This document shows, piece by piece, positions 1 through 8,452 of a stretch of 64,000 nt of DNA. The number at the start of each line of letters is the position of its first letter. Position 1 is the stretch's first letter. The stretch is from the NCBI GenBank assembly GCA_016222945.1, contig JACRPY010000005.1, positions 1 through 64,000 of the forward strand. The letters are read 5' to 3'. Below the pieces are notes generated by a model. The model was not told the origin of the DNA. It searched no databases and worked only from the letters and a program-made list of their open reading frames with translations. Source of the stretch: Methanobacterium sp. GTDB taxonomy: Archaea; Methanobacteriota; Methanobacteria; Methanobacteriales; Methanobacteriaceae. The position numbers and the translations under genes are program-made.

Positions 1-149
1 ATAATGGTGTCACTGTAGCCTGCAGCACCCAAAACACTCTTATAATTACCAGGATTAGCATAATGAACATCAGCAAAAACAACACCACTACAAAAAGAAA
101 ACACCAACACAAAAAACAACACTGATGCAATACAAAACCTAAAATTCAT
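1..149 (-). CDS. Secreted protein, N-terminal part only
   Basis: The reading frame starts with ATG at 149 on the minus strand and stays open to the window edge (49 codons seen). It begins with a typical Sec signal peptide: NFRF, then a hydrophobic stretch (IASVLFFVLVFSFCSGVVFA) followed by DVHYANPGNYKSVLGAAG. The mature start resembles the beginning of the adhesin-like surface proteins of Methanobacteriales, many of which start with a phrase like NPGNYKS before beta-helix repeats; that assignment is inference, since the body lies outside the window. The gene is cut by the window end, not visibly broken. Confidence 0.6.
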   Translation of the reverse strand, partial: MNFRFCIASVLFFVLVFSFCSGVVFADVHYANPGNYKSVLGAAGYSDTI

Positions 150-258
150 AATACAATAATAATAAATTATTCAATAAATACTTAACGGTAACAACTTCAC
201 CATACCCACAAAAACCCTAATGAAAAATAAAAAAAATCAAAAATAAAATAAAAAAAAT

Positions 259-843
259 TTACTCTAAAACAGTGTGCCTGGCCTTCAAATCATCTTCAGT
301 TTTTCCCATCTTATTCATAAGCTCGGCGATAACCCCTTCTAGGAATATAAGGGTTGAAACTTCAAATAATGTTCCAAGTGGAGCTAATGGCTGGTGTTTT
401 CCGTTTATTTGCCGTTTTATGTAATCTTTTTCTGAATCAATTTTGGTTCTGCCTTTAACATGTATGATCAAATCAGATAAATCTCCAAGTGTGGAATCAT
501 CATAAGATGTAACTGCAATTATCTTTGCATTTCTTTGTCTACTTATTTTAGCTGTGCTTATAATGAAACTGGTCTCTCCAGACCCTGAAATTGCAAGTAA
601 ACAGTCGTCAGGATTAATAGCGGGTGTAATGGTCTCTCCAACCACATATACATTTATACCAAGGTGCATAAGTCTCATGGCAAAAGCTCGCGCCACAAGC
701 CCTGATCTTCCAAGACCAATTATAAAAACATTATTTGCAGAAATTAGCATGTCCAGCATTTCCATGATACGTTCATCGTCAATTTCTGAGGATACATCCT
801 TTATATTGTCCACTATTTCGTCTATAGCATCATTTATAATCAT
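259..843 (-). CDS. hxlB: 6-phospho-3-hexuloisomerase (SIS domain)
   Basis: This 194-residue protein is a single SIS (sugar isomerase) domain of the length usual for 6-phospho-3-hexuloisomerase, which interconverts 3-hexulose 6-phosphate and fructose 6-phosphate. In archaea this enzyme works in the ribulose monophosphate route that makes pentoses. Visible family marks are FIIGLGRSGLVARAFAMRL, the phosphate-binding loop AISGSGETS, and the C-terminal ARHTVLE segment. The start ATG at 843 follows a GGTGAG ribosome site. No hxlA (hexulose phosphate synthase) lies beside it; in many methanogens that activity is fused to another enzyme. It is divergent from the regulator at 1013. A different SIS-family sugar isomerase is the alternative, but less likely. 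Confidence 0.85.
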   Translation of the reverse strand: MIINDAIDEIVDNIKDVSSEIDDERIMEMLDMLISANNVFIIGLGRSGLVARAFAMRLMHLGINVYVVGETITPAINPDDCLLAISGSGETSFIISTAKISRQRNAKIIAVTSYDDSTLGDLSDLIIHVKGRTKIDSEKDYIKRQINGKHQPLAPLGTLFEVSTLIFLEGVIAELMNKMGKTEDDLKARHTVLE

Positions 844-1012
844 TGTCTCACCAGTTATAGAATTTATGTTTCAATAGTCCTATATTCGTATAGTATATTT
901 ACCTATAAATAGTGATTTAGTTATACCCTAATATATAATATAAAAGAAAAAATTTAGAGAAAATAAGAGTTAAAACCAATTATTTTTCTCAATATAGGAA
1001 GCTGTGGTCTAA

Positions 1013-1882
1013 ATGGAATATAAACCCAAGATAAGTCTTGTAGTAAATGGAGATACATTTAGTTATAAACTTTTTGAGGCGCTTAAGCATGTTTCAAAGA
1101 CTTATTCTCAGCGAAAGGCTTCTAAAAATCTTGGTATTTCTCATGCAGTTTTAAATCGGCGTATAAAAGAGGCTGAGGAAAAATTAGGATTCAAACTTGT
1201 TTTCAGTACAGGTGCAGGGTCTGAATTAACTGATAATGGAAATAAACTCCTTCAAAAATATGAAAAATATGAAAATAGACTTAAAAAACGTGGAAAGCTC
1301 ATTATTTGTGGAGGGTATGCTTCTTCAAGACTTTTAGAAACATTAATATCCGAATACGGCTTGGATGCAGCAGTGTATAAAACTGGAGATAAAGATGCTA
1401 TTTATCTTGCAAGTCTGGATATGGTAGATATATTAACCCTTGACGACCCAGTACATGCATTTATTAATGATTTAGATTTTACACCTATTGCTTATGACCA
1501 TTTAACTCTTGTTTCAAGTTCAAATATCCATATAAAAAATATAAATAATTTAAATGGAAAAAATTTTGTTGAAATAACTGATTCCGAGCAAAGATTCGCT
1601 TGGAACACTTTGGATGATAAAAAAATTAATTATAAACTAATTGAAAAGGTTACATCTCCTTATGATGCTTTAAAATTTGTAAAAGATAATCCTAACTCTT
1701 ATACATTCATAAGTAGCAGCTTAAGTGACGGCTCAAATATTATAAAAAACGAAACCAGGCACATTATAAGCGTTGTTATATGTAATAAGGAAGATGAAAG
1801 GATAAATGACTTCCTAAATTATATTTTGACATTCAATGGTCAAAAAATAATTGAAAAATGCGGATTTGAAAGTTTAATATAG
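1013..1882 (+). CDS. LysR/ModE-type HTH regulator with substrate-binding-like domain
   Basis: The first 80 residues form a LysR/ModE-like winged helix: SQRKASKNLGISHAVLNRRI is the helix-turn-helix, followed by EAEEKLGFKLV and a wing. Residues from about 95 (KLIICGGYASSRLLETLI) look like a periplasmic-binding-protein-like ligand domain of the sort fused to ModE-type HTHs in archaea, where the ligand is often molybdate or tungstate or unknown. It lacks a signal peptide, so it acts in the cytoplasm. It is divergently transcribed from hxlB with 169 bp between the starts, so it may regulate that gene, itself, or distant targets. The ligand cannot be told from the sequence. Confidence 0.7.
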   Translation: MEYKPKISLVVNGDTFSYKLFEALKHVSKTYSQRKASKNLGISHAVLNRRIKEAEEKLGFKLVFSTGAGSELTDNGNKLLQKYEKYENRLKKRGKLIICGGYASSRLLETLISEYGLDAAVYKTGDKDAIYLASLDMVDILTLDDPVHAFINDLDFTPIAYDHLTLVSSSNIHIKNINNLNGKNFVEITDSEQRFAWNTLDDKKINYKLIEKVTSPYDALKFVKDNPNSYTFISSSLSDGSNIIKNETRHIISVVICNKEDERINDFLNYILTFNGQKIIEKCGFESLI

Positions 1883-1975
1883 GTCAGTTGTTATAATCCG
1901 TTTTAATAAAATAAATTTGCTATAAATAAATTAATAGTAGAGTAAAATCATAGTTAATAAAGGATAGGGATTTCT

Positions 1976-2995
1976 ATGGGTGTCTTAAAAACTAAGCTAA
2001 AAAAATATAACAAATACGTTATTGAACTTGAAAATGATGAAATTAAGTCCAATGACTTTGAAAACGTAGAAGACATTATAATTTCCAGTAAAACAGATTT
2101 TGAAGATAATATACAAAAGTACAATGAATTAAAGGCTAAATTACATTCCATAGAATTAGATCTTAAGTTAAAAGAGCTTAAAATCCAAGAAAAAGATCTA
2201 GAAACCAAAAAAACAGTTTCAAAAATGCATGAGCTTGAAGAAGCCCATAAATCAGAAATGAGTGCACTTGAAAAGAAATATCTGGATAACACAGATGAAT
2301 TAAAAGGATTATTAGAAAAATCAGAACTTAATATGGAAGAACTTAAAAAAGAGTTCCAATATAAAACCCAATCCTTAAAAGATAAGCTTAAAGATGAAGA
2401 AACTCTTCAAAAACAGACTGAAATTTACAGAATTGGGAATTTAGGCTTAAAAAATGATATTCAAAGTAAAGAAACTGAGATTATTAATTTAAAAAAGGAT
2501 TACAATGAATTATCAACTGTTAAATCAAAGCATGAAATTAAGATAAAAAATCTTCAAACAGAGAATAATATGCTTAAAGATGTTCAAACAGAGTATAACA
2601 AATTAAACAATAATTACAGACATCTTCAGGAAGTAGTTAACAAAAAAGACAAAGATATTATCGAATTAGAATATTCAAACCGAAAATTAGAACAATATCT
2701 TTCCATGTCACTTGAAGCTATAACCACGCTAAAAAATCTTGGATTATTTAACAGACTGTTTAATAAGATTCCTGAAGGAATTGATGAGTTACAGGAAGAT
2801 ATTAAAAAATTACAGCCTCCAGAAGACGTTGAAATAGATCCAATAGTTGATGCAGAACCCGTAAGACCTAAAAAACCTATAGAATCTCCAGAAGACGTTG
2901 AAATAGATCCAATAGTTGATGCAGGACCTGTAGAAGTTGATGAAAAACATGTAAAACCTAAAAAAACCAGAGAAATTTTAGGGGAAAAAAAATAA
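1976..2995 (+). CDS. Coiled-coil protein with repeated acidic/proline tail
   Basis: This 339-residue protein is mostly one long heptad-rich coiled coil (about residues 15-250: many L/I/K/E runs such as LHSIELDLKLKELKIQEKD). No membrane segment, signal peptide or enzyme motif is seen. The tail (about 280-339) holds two copies of PEDVEIDPIVDA, encoded by a perfect 38-bp direct repeat, followed by PKKP/KPKK basic patches. The start ATG at 1976 follows a GATAGGGATTT ribosome site. A structural or scaffold role is possible but I do not recognise a named family; the repeat unit suggests slippage-type length variation between strains. Confidence 0.65.
   Translation: MGVLKTKLKKYNKYVIELENDEIKSNDFENVEDIIISSKTDFEDNIQKYNELKAKLHSIELDLKLKELKIQEKDLETKKTVSKMHELEEAHKSEMSALEKKYLDNTDELKGLLEKSELNMEELKKEFQYKTQSLKDKLKDEETLQKQTEIYRIGNLGLKNDIQSKETEIINLKKDYNELSTVKSKHEIKIKNLQTENNMLKDVQTEYNKLNNNYRHLQEVVNKKDKDIIELEYSNRKLEQYLSMSLEAITTLKNLGLFNRLFNKIPEGIDELQEDIKKLQPPEDVEIDPIVDAEPVRPKKPIESPEDVEIDPIVDAGPVEVDEKHVKPKKTREILGEKK
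2818..2924 (+). repeat. 38-bp perfect direct repeat, period 69 bp, inside coiled-coil gene
   Basis: The segments 2818-2855 and 2887-2924 are identical over 38 bp and lie 69 bp (23 codons) apart, so both are read in the same frame as PEDVEIDPIVDA. The intervening bases differ, so this is a partly diverged two-unit tandem repeat. Confidence 0.9.
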
Positions 2996-3214
2996 ACCCC
3001 TATTAATACGCTAATATTTATTTGATTTCCTATTTTTATTATATTTGATTCATTTACCCTTTAAATTTGTTTTATTTATTTAAAACTAATTCTCAACTTA
3101 TAAAGAAATATAAATTCCAAATATTTTAAATAGTTTTAAAATAAAATTTCAAAAGTCTGAAAAATAAATAAATTCGTACTTATACTTCAAATATTGCTAC
3201 TAAATGATAAAAAG

Positions 3215-4138
3215 GTGATTCTGATTAAAAAAACTGATCTACTTGCTATTGGACACACGGCCTTCGATTCTATAGTTCTTGTGAAAGAATTTCCCTCACC
3301 TAACTCATCCACACAAATAAAACAGATAAAAAATTTCTTTGGAGGGGCAGCAGCAAATGTTACAATGGTAGCATCTAATTTAGGGCTTAAAACATCCCTT
3401 GTATCTGCTGTAGGAAATGATTTTAAAGATTCAACATATCAATCCCAGCTTAAAAACGCAGGGATAGATACAAAGCATATGATAGTAATTGAAGATGAAC
3501 AAACACCTCTTGCATGGGTATTTACAGATTCAAATAACGATCAGATAAGCTATTTCTACTGGGGCGCTGCAGCATATTTTAAAAAATCAGAAGCTCCAAA
3601 AAAAGCCATTGGAAAAGTAAATGCAGTTCATTTAGCAACTGGAGATCCCAGTTTTAATAGACGATCAGGAGAAGTTGCCTATGAATATGGTAAGTTAATA
3701 TCATTTGATCCAGGCCAGGATCTCCATATGTACTCTCCAGAAGAGCTCAAACAGGTAATAGGGGTCAGCGATATATTATTTGGTAACCATTTTGAAATTG
3801 ACAGAATAATGAAAACATTAAATGTTGATATTAACCAATTAAGGGAAATTGGCCCTGAAATTGTGGTTAAAACCTATGGTAAAGATGGAAGCATAATATA
3901 TGCTGATAAAAAGATAAAAATAGATGCAGTTATTAGAACTCCTGTAGATCCAACCGGTGCTGGAGATTCCTACAGAGCAGCATTCTTAAGTAAGTATTTA
4001 AATGGTGAAGATATTGAATACTGCGCGAAATTCGCTTCTGCAGTTTCATCTTTTATAGTTGAAGCTGAAGGATGTCAAACTAACATTCCAAACCATAGTA
4101 TGGCCTTGGAACGAATGAGGGAGAAATGGGACATATAA
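3215..4138 (+). CDS. PfkB-family nucleoside/sugar kinase
   Basis: A ribokinase-fold (PfkB) kinase that phosphorylates a sugar or nucleoside with ATP. Visible marks are the N-terminal LAIGHTAFDSIV, the glycine-rich FFGGAAANVTMVA, the substrate-lid region ATGDPSFN and FDPGQDL, and the catalytic anion-hole motif DPTGAGDSYRAAF. The pattern, including GCQTNIP near the end, matches the archaeal nucleoside kinase type represented by Methanocaldococcus MJ0406, which acts on inosine/cytidine. The start is unsettled: a TTG at 3194 and GTG at 3215 are in frame, but the ribosome site AAGGTGAT at 3212-3219 would best serve the non-standard ATT at 3224, giving IKKTDLLAIG as the N-terminus. The gene stands alone upstream of thiC. 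Confidence 0.8.
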   Translation: MILIKKTDLLAIGHTAFDSIVLVKEFPSPNSSTQIKQIKNFFGGAAANVTMVASNLGLKTSLVSAVGNDFKDSTYQSQLKNAGIDTKHMIVIEDEQTPLAWVFTDSNNDQISYFYWGAAAYFKKSEAPKKAIGKVNAVHLATGDPSFNRRSGEVAYEYGKLISFDPGQDLHMYSPEELKQVIGVSDILFGNHFEIDRIMKTLNVDINQLREIGPEIVVKTYGKDGSIIYADKKIKIDAVIRTPVDPTGAGDSYRAAFLSKYLNGEDIEYCAKFASAVSSFIVEAEGCQTNIPNHSMALERMREKWDI

Positions 4139-4344
4139 TCATGTAAATTATATTTTTAATAATAACTATAATTTTAATTTTATAACAAAACTAAAGCATA
4201 AACTTTAATTAATATCCAACTCAAAAACCTTTATACTGTTCAGTGTAGATAACTAATTTTTACAAGAACATAAGGTAGCTATAATTTTAATTGTAGTAAT
4301 TTTTAACTAAGTTTAGAGTATCATAAAATAAGCATGGTGATTCT

Positions 4345-5643
4345 ATGACACAAATGGATGAAGCAAAAAAAGGCATAATAACAGAGGAAATGAAGGCAGT
4401 AGCGGCTGCTGAAAACGTTTCAGAGGAATTTATCAGAAAATCCGTTGCCCAGGGAACCATAGCCATCCCCAGTAATGTAAACCGGGAAGTTAAACCTGTA
4501 GGTATTGGGGCAGGGTTAAGGACCAAAGTAAACGCTACTATTGGAACCTCAACAGATATCTGTGATTTTGATATGGAAGAAGAAAAGGCTAAAGTAGCAA
4601 TGACCTATAAAGCTGACACTTTAATGGAACTTTCTGTAGGCGGAGACTTGGATGAAATAAGAAAAAGAATTCTTAAAATTTCAGACATTCCTGTAGGAAG
4701 CGTACCAGTCTATCAGGCTGCAATCGAAACCATAAGAGAAAAAGGCGCTGCAATTTACATGGAAGAAGACTCCATGTTTAAAGCCATTGAAAAACAGGCA
4801 AAAGATGGAATTGACTTTATGGCAATCCACTGCAGTGTAAACAGAGAAACCCTCAAAAGATTAAAAAGACAGGGCCGTGAAGGAGGACTTGTAAGCAGAG
4901 GAGGGGCATTTGTATCTGCATGGATGGTAGAAAACGAAGTGGAAAACCCATTATACAAAGATTTTGATTACATATTAGACATCGCCAAAGAATACGATTT
5001 CGTTATGTCCATGGCTAACGCTATGAGAGCAGGGGCAATAGCAGACTCCACAGACCGTGCCGCAGTACAAGAACTTATTGTTCTTGGAGAATTAATTGAC
5101 AGAGCACGAGAAGCAGGCGTACAAACCATCGTAGAAGGACCAGGACACATCCCATTAAACGAAATTCCTGCAAATGTAGTACTCCAGAAAAAATTATGCA
5201 GAGGAGCACCTTTCTACATGTTAGGACCAATTGTAACTGATATTGGGGCAGGATACGACCATATTGTATCTTCAATAGGTGCAGCATCATCAGCAGGCGC
5301 TGGAGCAGACTTCATCTGTTATGTAACACCAGCAGAACACCTTGCACTACCTGATGCAAAGGATGTTAAAGACGGTGTAATAGCAACAAGAATTGGAGCA
5401 TACGTTGGAGACATGCAAAAGGGTATTCACAACGGTGAAAAAGACCTTGTAATGGCTAACGCACGTAAAAAGCTCAACTGGGAAGCGCAGTTCGACTCCG
5501 CAATGTGCCCAGCAGAAGCAAGAAAAATAAGGGATGAAAGACCGCCAGCAGAAGAAGACACATGTACAATGTGTGGAAGCTACTGTGCAGTTAAGATTGT
5601 AAATGAATGGTTAGATGAAGCAAGCACTGATGTGTTTGACTAA
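4345..5643 (+). CDS. thiC: Phosphomethylpyrimidine synthase ThiC
   Basis: ThiC is a radical SAM enzyme that converts aminoimidazole ribonucleotide to hydroxymethylpyrimidine phosphate in thiamine synthesis. The 432-residue protein shows the family core: SVGGDLDEIR, VPVYQA, FMAIHCSVN, SRGGAF, EGPGHIPL, MLGPIVTDIGAGYDH and YVTPAEHL. The cluster-binding cysteines sit at the C-terminus as CTMCGSYC, that is CX2CX3C, one residue shorter than the CX2CX4C of typical bacterial ThiC. The length is that of the short (archaeal/clostridial) form without the bacterial N-terminal extension. GGTGAT lies 3 nt before the ATG. No thiamine riboswitch was recognised in the 206-bp upstream region. Confidence 0.97.
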   Translation: MTQMDEAKKGIITEEMKAVAAAENVSEEFIRKSVAQGTIAIPSNVNREVKPVGIGAGLRTKVNATIGTSTDICDFDMEEEKAKVAMTYKADTLMELSVGGDLDEIRKRILKISDIPVGSVPVYQAAIETIREKGAAIYMEEDSMFKAIEKQAKDGIDFMAIHCSVNRETLKRLKRQGREGGLVSRGGAFVSAWMVENEVENPLYKDFDYILDIAKEYDFVMSMANAMRAGAIADSTDRAAVQELIVLGELIDRAREAGVQTIVEGPGHIPLNEIPANVVLQKKLCRGAPFYMLGPIVTDIGAGYDHIVSSIGAASSAGAGADFICYVTPAEHLALPDAKDVKDGVIATRIGAYVGDMQKGIHNGEKDLVMANARKKLNWEAQFDSAMCPAEARKIRDERPPAEEDTCTMCGSYCAVKIVNEWLDEASTDVFD

Positions 5644-5734
5644 ATCACCTACCATTATTTTATTATTTTAACAGAATAAACTTATAATAATTACAATTTT
5701 TACAAATAATTCATATTTTTCATTAAAATTTACA

Positions 5735-5760
5735 CTCAAACACAACGTATTTGAGGGTTT
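5735..5760 (+). terminator. Possible thiC terminator: inverted repeat with T-rich tail
   Basis: Six-base arms CTCAAA (5735-5740) and TTTGAG (5750-5755) flank nine bases and are followed by GGTTTTAATATTATTTTTA. It lies 92 bp after the thiC stop and about 57 bp before lysS, so it could end thiC transcription or sit in the lysS promoter. Confidence 0.3.
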
Positions 5761-5811
5761 TAATATTATTTTTATACACAATTTACAAGGATTTAAGTAT
5801 AGGTGATTTGA

Positions 5812-7389
5812 TTGAGACATTGGGTTGAAAATGTTGCAGACAGTTTAAAAGAAAGAGATGTTGATGAGCATGTAATTGCAAGCGGAACATCCATATCCGG
5901 TTCAATACATATAGGAAATTCATGCGATGTATTTATCGCAAATGCAGTTACAAAAGCTTTAAAAAATCAAGGGGCTGCTGCAGAAGTTATATGGATTGCA
6001 GATGACTATGATCCACTGCGTAAAGTTCCTTTTCCACTTCCAGCAAGTTATGAAAAATATTTAGGCATTCCCTATGCTCATATTCCATGTCCAGAGGATT
6101 GTTGCGCAAATTTCGTGGAACACTTCAAAAAACCGTTCCTTGGTACATTAAAAGACTTTGGAATCTCCCTTAAGATTTATTCCGGGGAGAAAATGTACAA
6201 AGAAGGTATTTATAACGATTATATACGAATATCTCTCGAAAAAGCAGATGAAATACGTGAAATATTCAATAAATACCGTGAAAATCCACTTGCTGAGGAT
6301 TGGCTTCCTTACAACCCAATCTGCGAAGGATGTAAACGGATAAATACAACCATTGCCTATGGGTATGACGGCGATATGGTCCATTACAAGTGCGAATGCG
6401 GCCATGAAGGCTCAATGGACATAAAATCTGGCGAAGGTAAATTAACCTGGCGTGTTGAATGGGCTGCAAGATGGAAAATATTCGGCATCACCTGCGAACC
6501 CTTTGGAAAAGACCATGCTGCAAGCGGTGGCTCCTATGATGTAAGCAGCATTATATCTAAGGAAATATTTGATTACCCTGCACCTTATCCTGTACCATAT
6601 GAATGGATAACTCTAGATGGAGATGCAATGTCTAAATCACAGGGAGTGTTCTTCACCCCGGGTCAGTGGCTTGAAATTGGAGCTCCTGAGACCCTTAATT
6701 ATTTCATATTCCGTAGCAAACCATTAAAACATAAAGATTTCAACCCAAAAATGCCATTTTTAGATTTCATTGACCAGTATGATCGTGTTGAACGTATTTA
6801 CTATGATAATGAAGAAGCTGCATCTTCAAAGGAAGAAGAAAAATCTAAAAAGATTTATGAGATTTGTCAGATTCAAAAATCTGAAAATATGCCCTTTCAG
6901 CCATCCTACAGGTTCATGACTGTAGCATATCAAATAGCTGATGGAGAAATAGAAAGAGTCTTTGAAATATTAAAGAAGAACTCCCAACTTCCAGATTACA
7001 TGGAAAAATTAGAATTTAAAGATTTAAGCGAAGAAGACTTAAACCGTCTGACTATGAGGCTTAATCATGTTAAAAATTGGCTTGAAACATACGCACCAGA
7101 ATTTGTAAAGTTCCAAGTCATGAAAAAGATTCCTCGACTGCCATTAGGTGAAGATCAGACTCAATTTTTGCTAAAACTTGCAGATCTCTTAGAAAAGAAG
7201 GATTACACTGCACAAGAGCTTCATGATGAGATGTACATCCTGCTTAGAGAATTTGATATGAAACCTCAAAAAGCATTCCAAGCCATTTACAAAACCATAA
7301 TTGGTAAAAAACAGGGCCCAAGAGCTGCTTCATTTGTTTTATCCCTTGATAAAGATTTTGTTATTAAGAGATTTAGAGGAGAAGCCTGA
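5812..7389 (+). CDS. lysS: Lysyl-tRNA synthetase, class I
   Basis: Class I LysRS charges tRNA-Lys with lysine and is the form used by most archaea. The Rossmann-fold signature appears as GTSISGSIHIGN (HIGH motif) near the N-terminus and the KMSKS loop as DGDAMSKSQG near residue 268. A zinc-binding group of cysteines (NPICEGCKR and YKCECGHEG) lies between them, and the rest is the helical anticodon-binding part. Length, 525 residues, is normal. The start is TTG at 5812, four bases after GGTGAT; a TTG start is also used elsewhere in this window. Confidence 0.96.
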   Translation: MRHWVENVADSLKERDVDEHVIASGTSISGSIHIGNSCDVFIANAVTKALKNQGAAAEVIWIADDYDPLRKVPFPLPASYEKYLGIPYAHIPCPEDCCANFVEHFKKPFLGTLKDFGISLKIYSGEKMYKEGIYNDYIRISLEKADEIREIFNKYRENPLAEDWLPYNPICEGCKRINTTIAYGYDGDMVHYKCECGHEGSMDIKSGEGKLTWRVEWAARWKIFGITCEPFGKDHAASGGSYDVSSIISKEIFDYPAPYPVPYEWITLDGDAMSKSQGVFFTPGQWLEIGAPETLNYFIFRSKPLKHKDFNPKMPFLDFIDQYDRVERIYYDNEEAASSKEEEKSKKIYEICQIQKSENMPFQPSYRFMTVAYQIADGEIERVFEILKKNSQLPDYMEKLEFKDLSEEDLNRLTMRLNHVKNWLETYAPEFVKFQVMKKIPRLPLGEDQTQFLLKLADLLEKKDYTAQELHDEMYILLREFDMKPQKAFQAIYKTIIGKKQGPRAASFVLSLDKDFVIKRFRGEA

Positions 7390-7397
7390 TTTAAATA

Positions 7398-7432
7398 TAA
7401 ACTCAATAGAGGGTTTTTCTTTTTATTTTTTT
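7398..7432 (+). terminator. Weak hairpin plus T tract after lysS
   Basis: AAACTC and GAGGGTTT can pair around an AATA loop, followed by a run rich in T (TTTTTCTTTTTATTTTTTT), directly behind the lysS stop at 7389. Confidence 0.5.
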
Positions 7433-7612
7433 AAAATTTAAGATTCTAAATTATCTAAGATTATTTCAAGGTAATTTAGCTTTATCTGACTTTTTGAGAG
7501 CTAAAGTCCATTTAGTACTGATTAAAAACTTATAAAATTTAAATTTTACTTCAAATTCAATACATGATTAAATGATAAAATTATTTATACTATATATTTG
7601 AAAATAGTTATT

Positions 7613-7798
7613 ATGGATTTAAGATATTTTTTCTGGATAATCCTCGGATTATTGTGGATAAGCTTGGGGATTTACCACTTATATAATAAGAACAACCCTT
7701 CTAAATTCATGAAATCTGCTCTATTAAATCCTGTAATGTCAGGTATTGTACTTATTATAGTCGGAACTTTTACTATTTTAATTAACTTATATCTTTAA
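7613..7798 (+). CDS. Small two-helix membrane protein, unknown function
   Basis: A 61-residue protein with two predicted membrane helices (about residues 4-23, FFWIILGLLWISLGIYHLY, and 42-60, SGIVLIIVGTFTILINLYL) joined by a polar loop NKNNPSKFMKSALLNP. An in-frame TTG at 7598 would add five residues. No clear ribosome site precedes either start, which keeps confidence moderate. I do not recognise the family and the neighbours give no hint. Confidence 0.5.
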   Translation: MDLRYFFWIILGLLWISLGIYHLYNKNNPSKFMKSALLNPVMSGIVLIIVGTFTILINLYL

Positions 7799-7919
7799 AT
7801 TACTCTTGAAGCAATTTTTACAGAGCTTAAACAGAGTTCTCCTGATGAGGAAGATTATAGTTAAAAATTAATAAAATTCAAAGATCAATAACAAAAAGAA
7901 CATTCTTAAGAGGGTATAT

Positions 7920-8435
7920 ATGAGAGTTAACGTCGTTGCAAAAGATGTGATGGATCCATTAGGAGAGTCAGCTGCTGCAAAAATAGAAATAACAGCTATT
8001 CCTCCAAAAATCAATAAAATAACTTATTTTGACAATACAAAGCCTAATGCAGACATTATCTTGAATACAATTAAAGAAAATTTAAAAATAGATTCAATTG
8101 ATGCTCAAAAACCTGCAGGTGCTCCAGCGACAAAAGAACAAATAGAAAAAGCTAAAAAGGGAGATTTAGTGATTTTAGCACTTGGAGACTGCGGTTCATG
8201 CACCACCTGGGTTATTTTAGATGCTATACGCCTTGAAAAGAAAGGAATTCCTACAATTTCTATTTGCTCCCATAAATTCGTAGAATACGCACATTCACTT
8301 GCAAAAGCTCAAGGAGCAGAGAATTTAAGGATTGTTGAAATTAATCATCCTATTGCCGGGCTTAAAGAAGATGAAGTAAAATTAAAAAGTGAAGAAATCA
8401 TTCCTTCCATTAAAAAATTGATTGATACTAATTAA
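7920..8435 (+). CDS. UGSC-family protein, cysteine form
   Basis: The 171-residue protein carries the hallmark LALGDCGSCTTW at about residues 87-98. In the UGSC family (named from selenoproteins found in marine metagenomes) the first position is often selenocysteine (U-G-S-C); here it is cysteine 91, encoded by TGC, with cysteine 94 as partner, so a CxxC-like redox pair is likely. No signal peptide or membrane helix is seen, suggesting a cytoplasmic protein. The next gene starts 17 bp downstream on the same strand, so the two are probably an operon and may form one enzyme. The reaction is unknown to me; a thiol-based redox or organometal-related role would be speculation. Confidence 0.7.
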   Translation: MRVNVVAKDVMDPLGESAAAKIEITAIPPKINKITYFDNTKPNADIILNTIKENLKIDSIDAQKPAGAPATKEQIEKAKKGDLVILALGDCGSCTTWVILDAIRLEKKGIPTISICSHKFVEYAHSLAKAQGAENLRIVEINHPIAGLKEDEVKLKSEEIIPSIKKLIDTN

Positions 8436-8452
8436 ATTCATTGAGGGATTCT

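Noticed and set aside
4139..4344. TPP riboswitch before thiC
   Set aside because: The conserved thiamine box sequences were not seen; only A/T-rich spacer and a GGTGAT site.
8190..8205. UGSC motif as a true selenoprotein
   Set aside because: The codon at the U position is TGC, so cysteine is read; no TGA is present.
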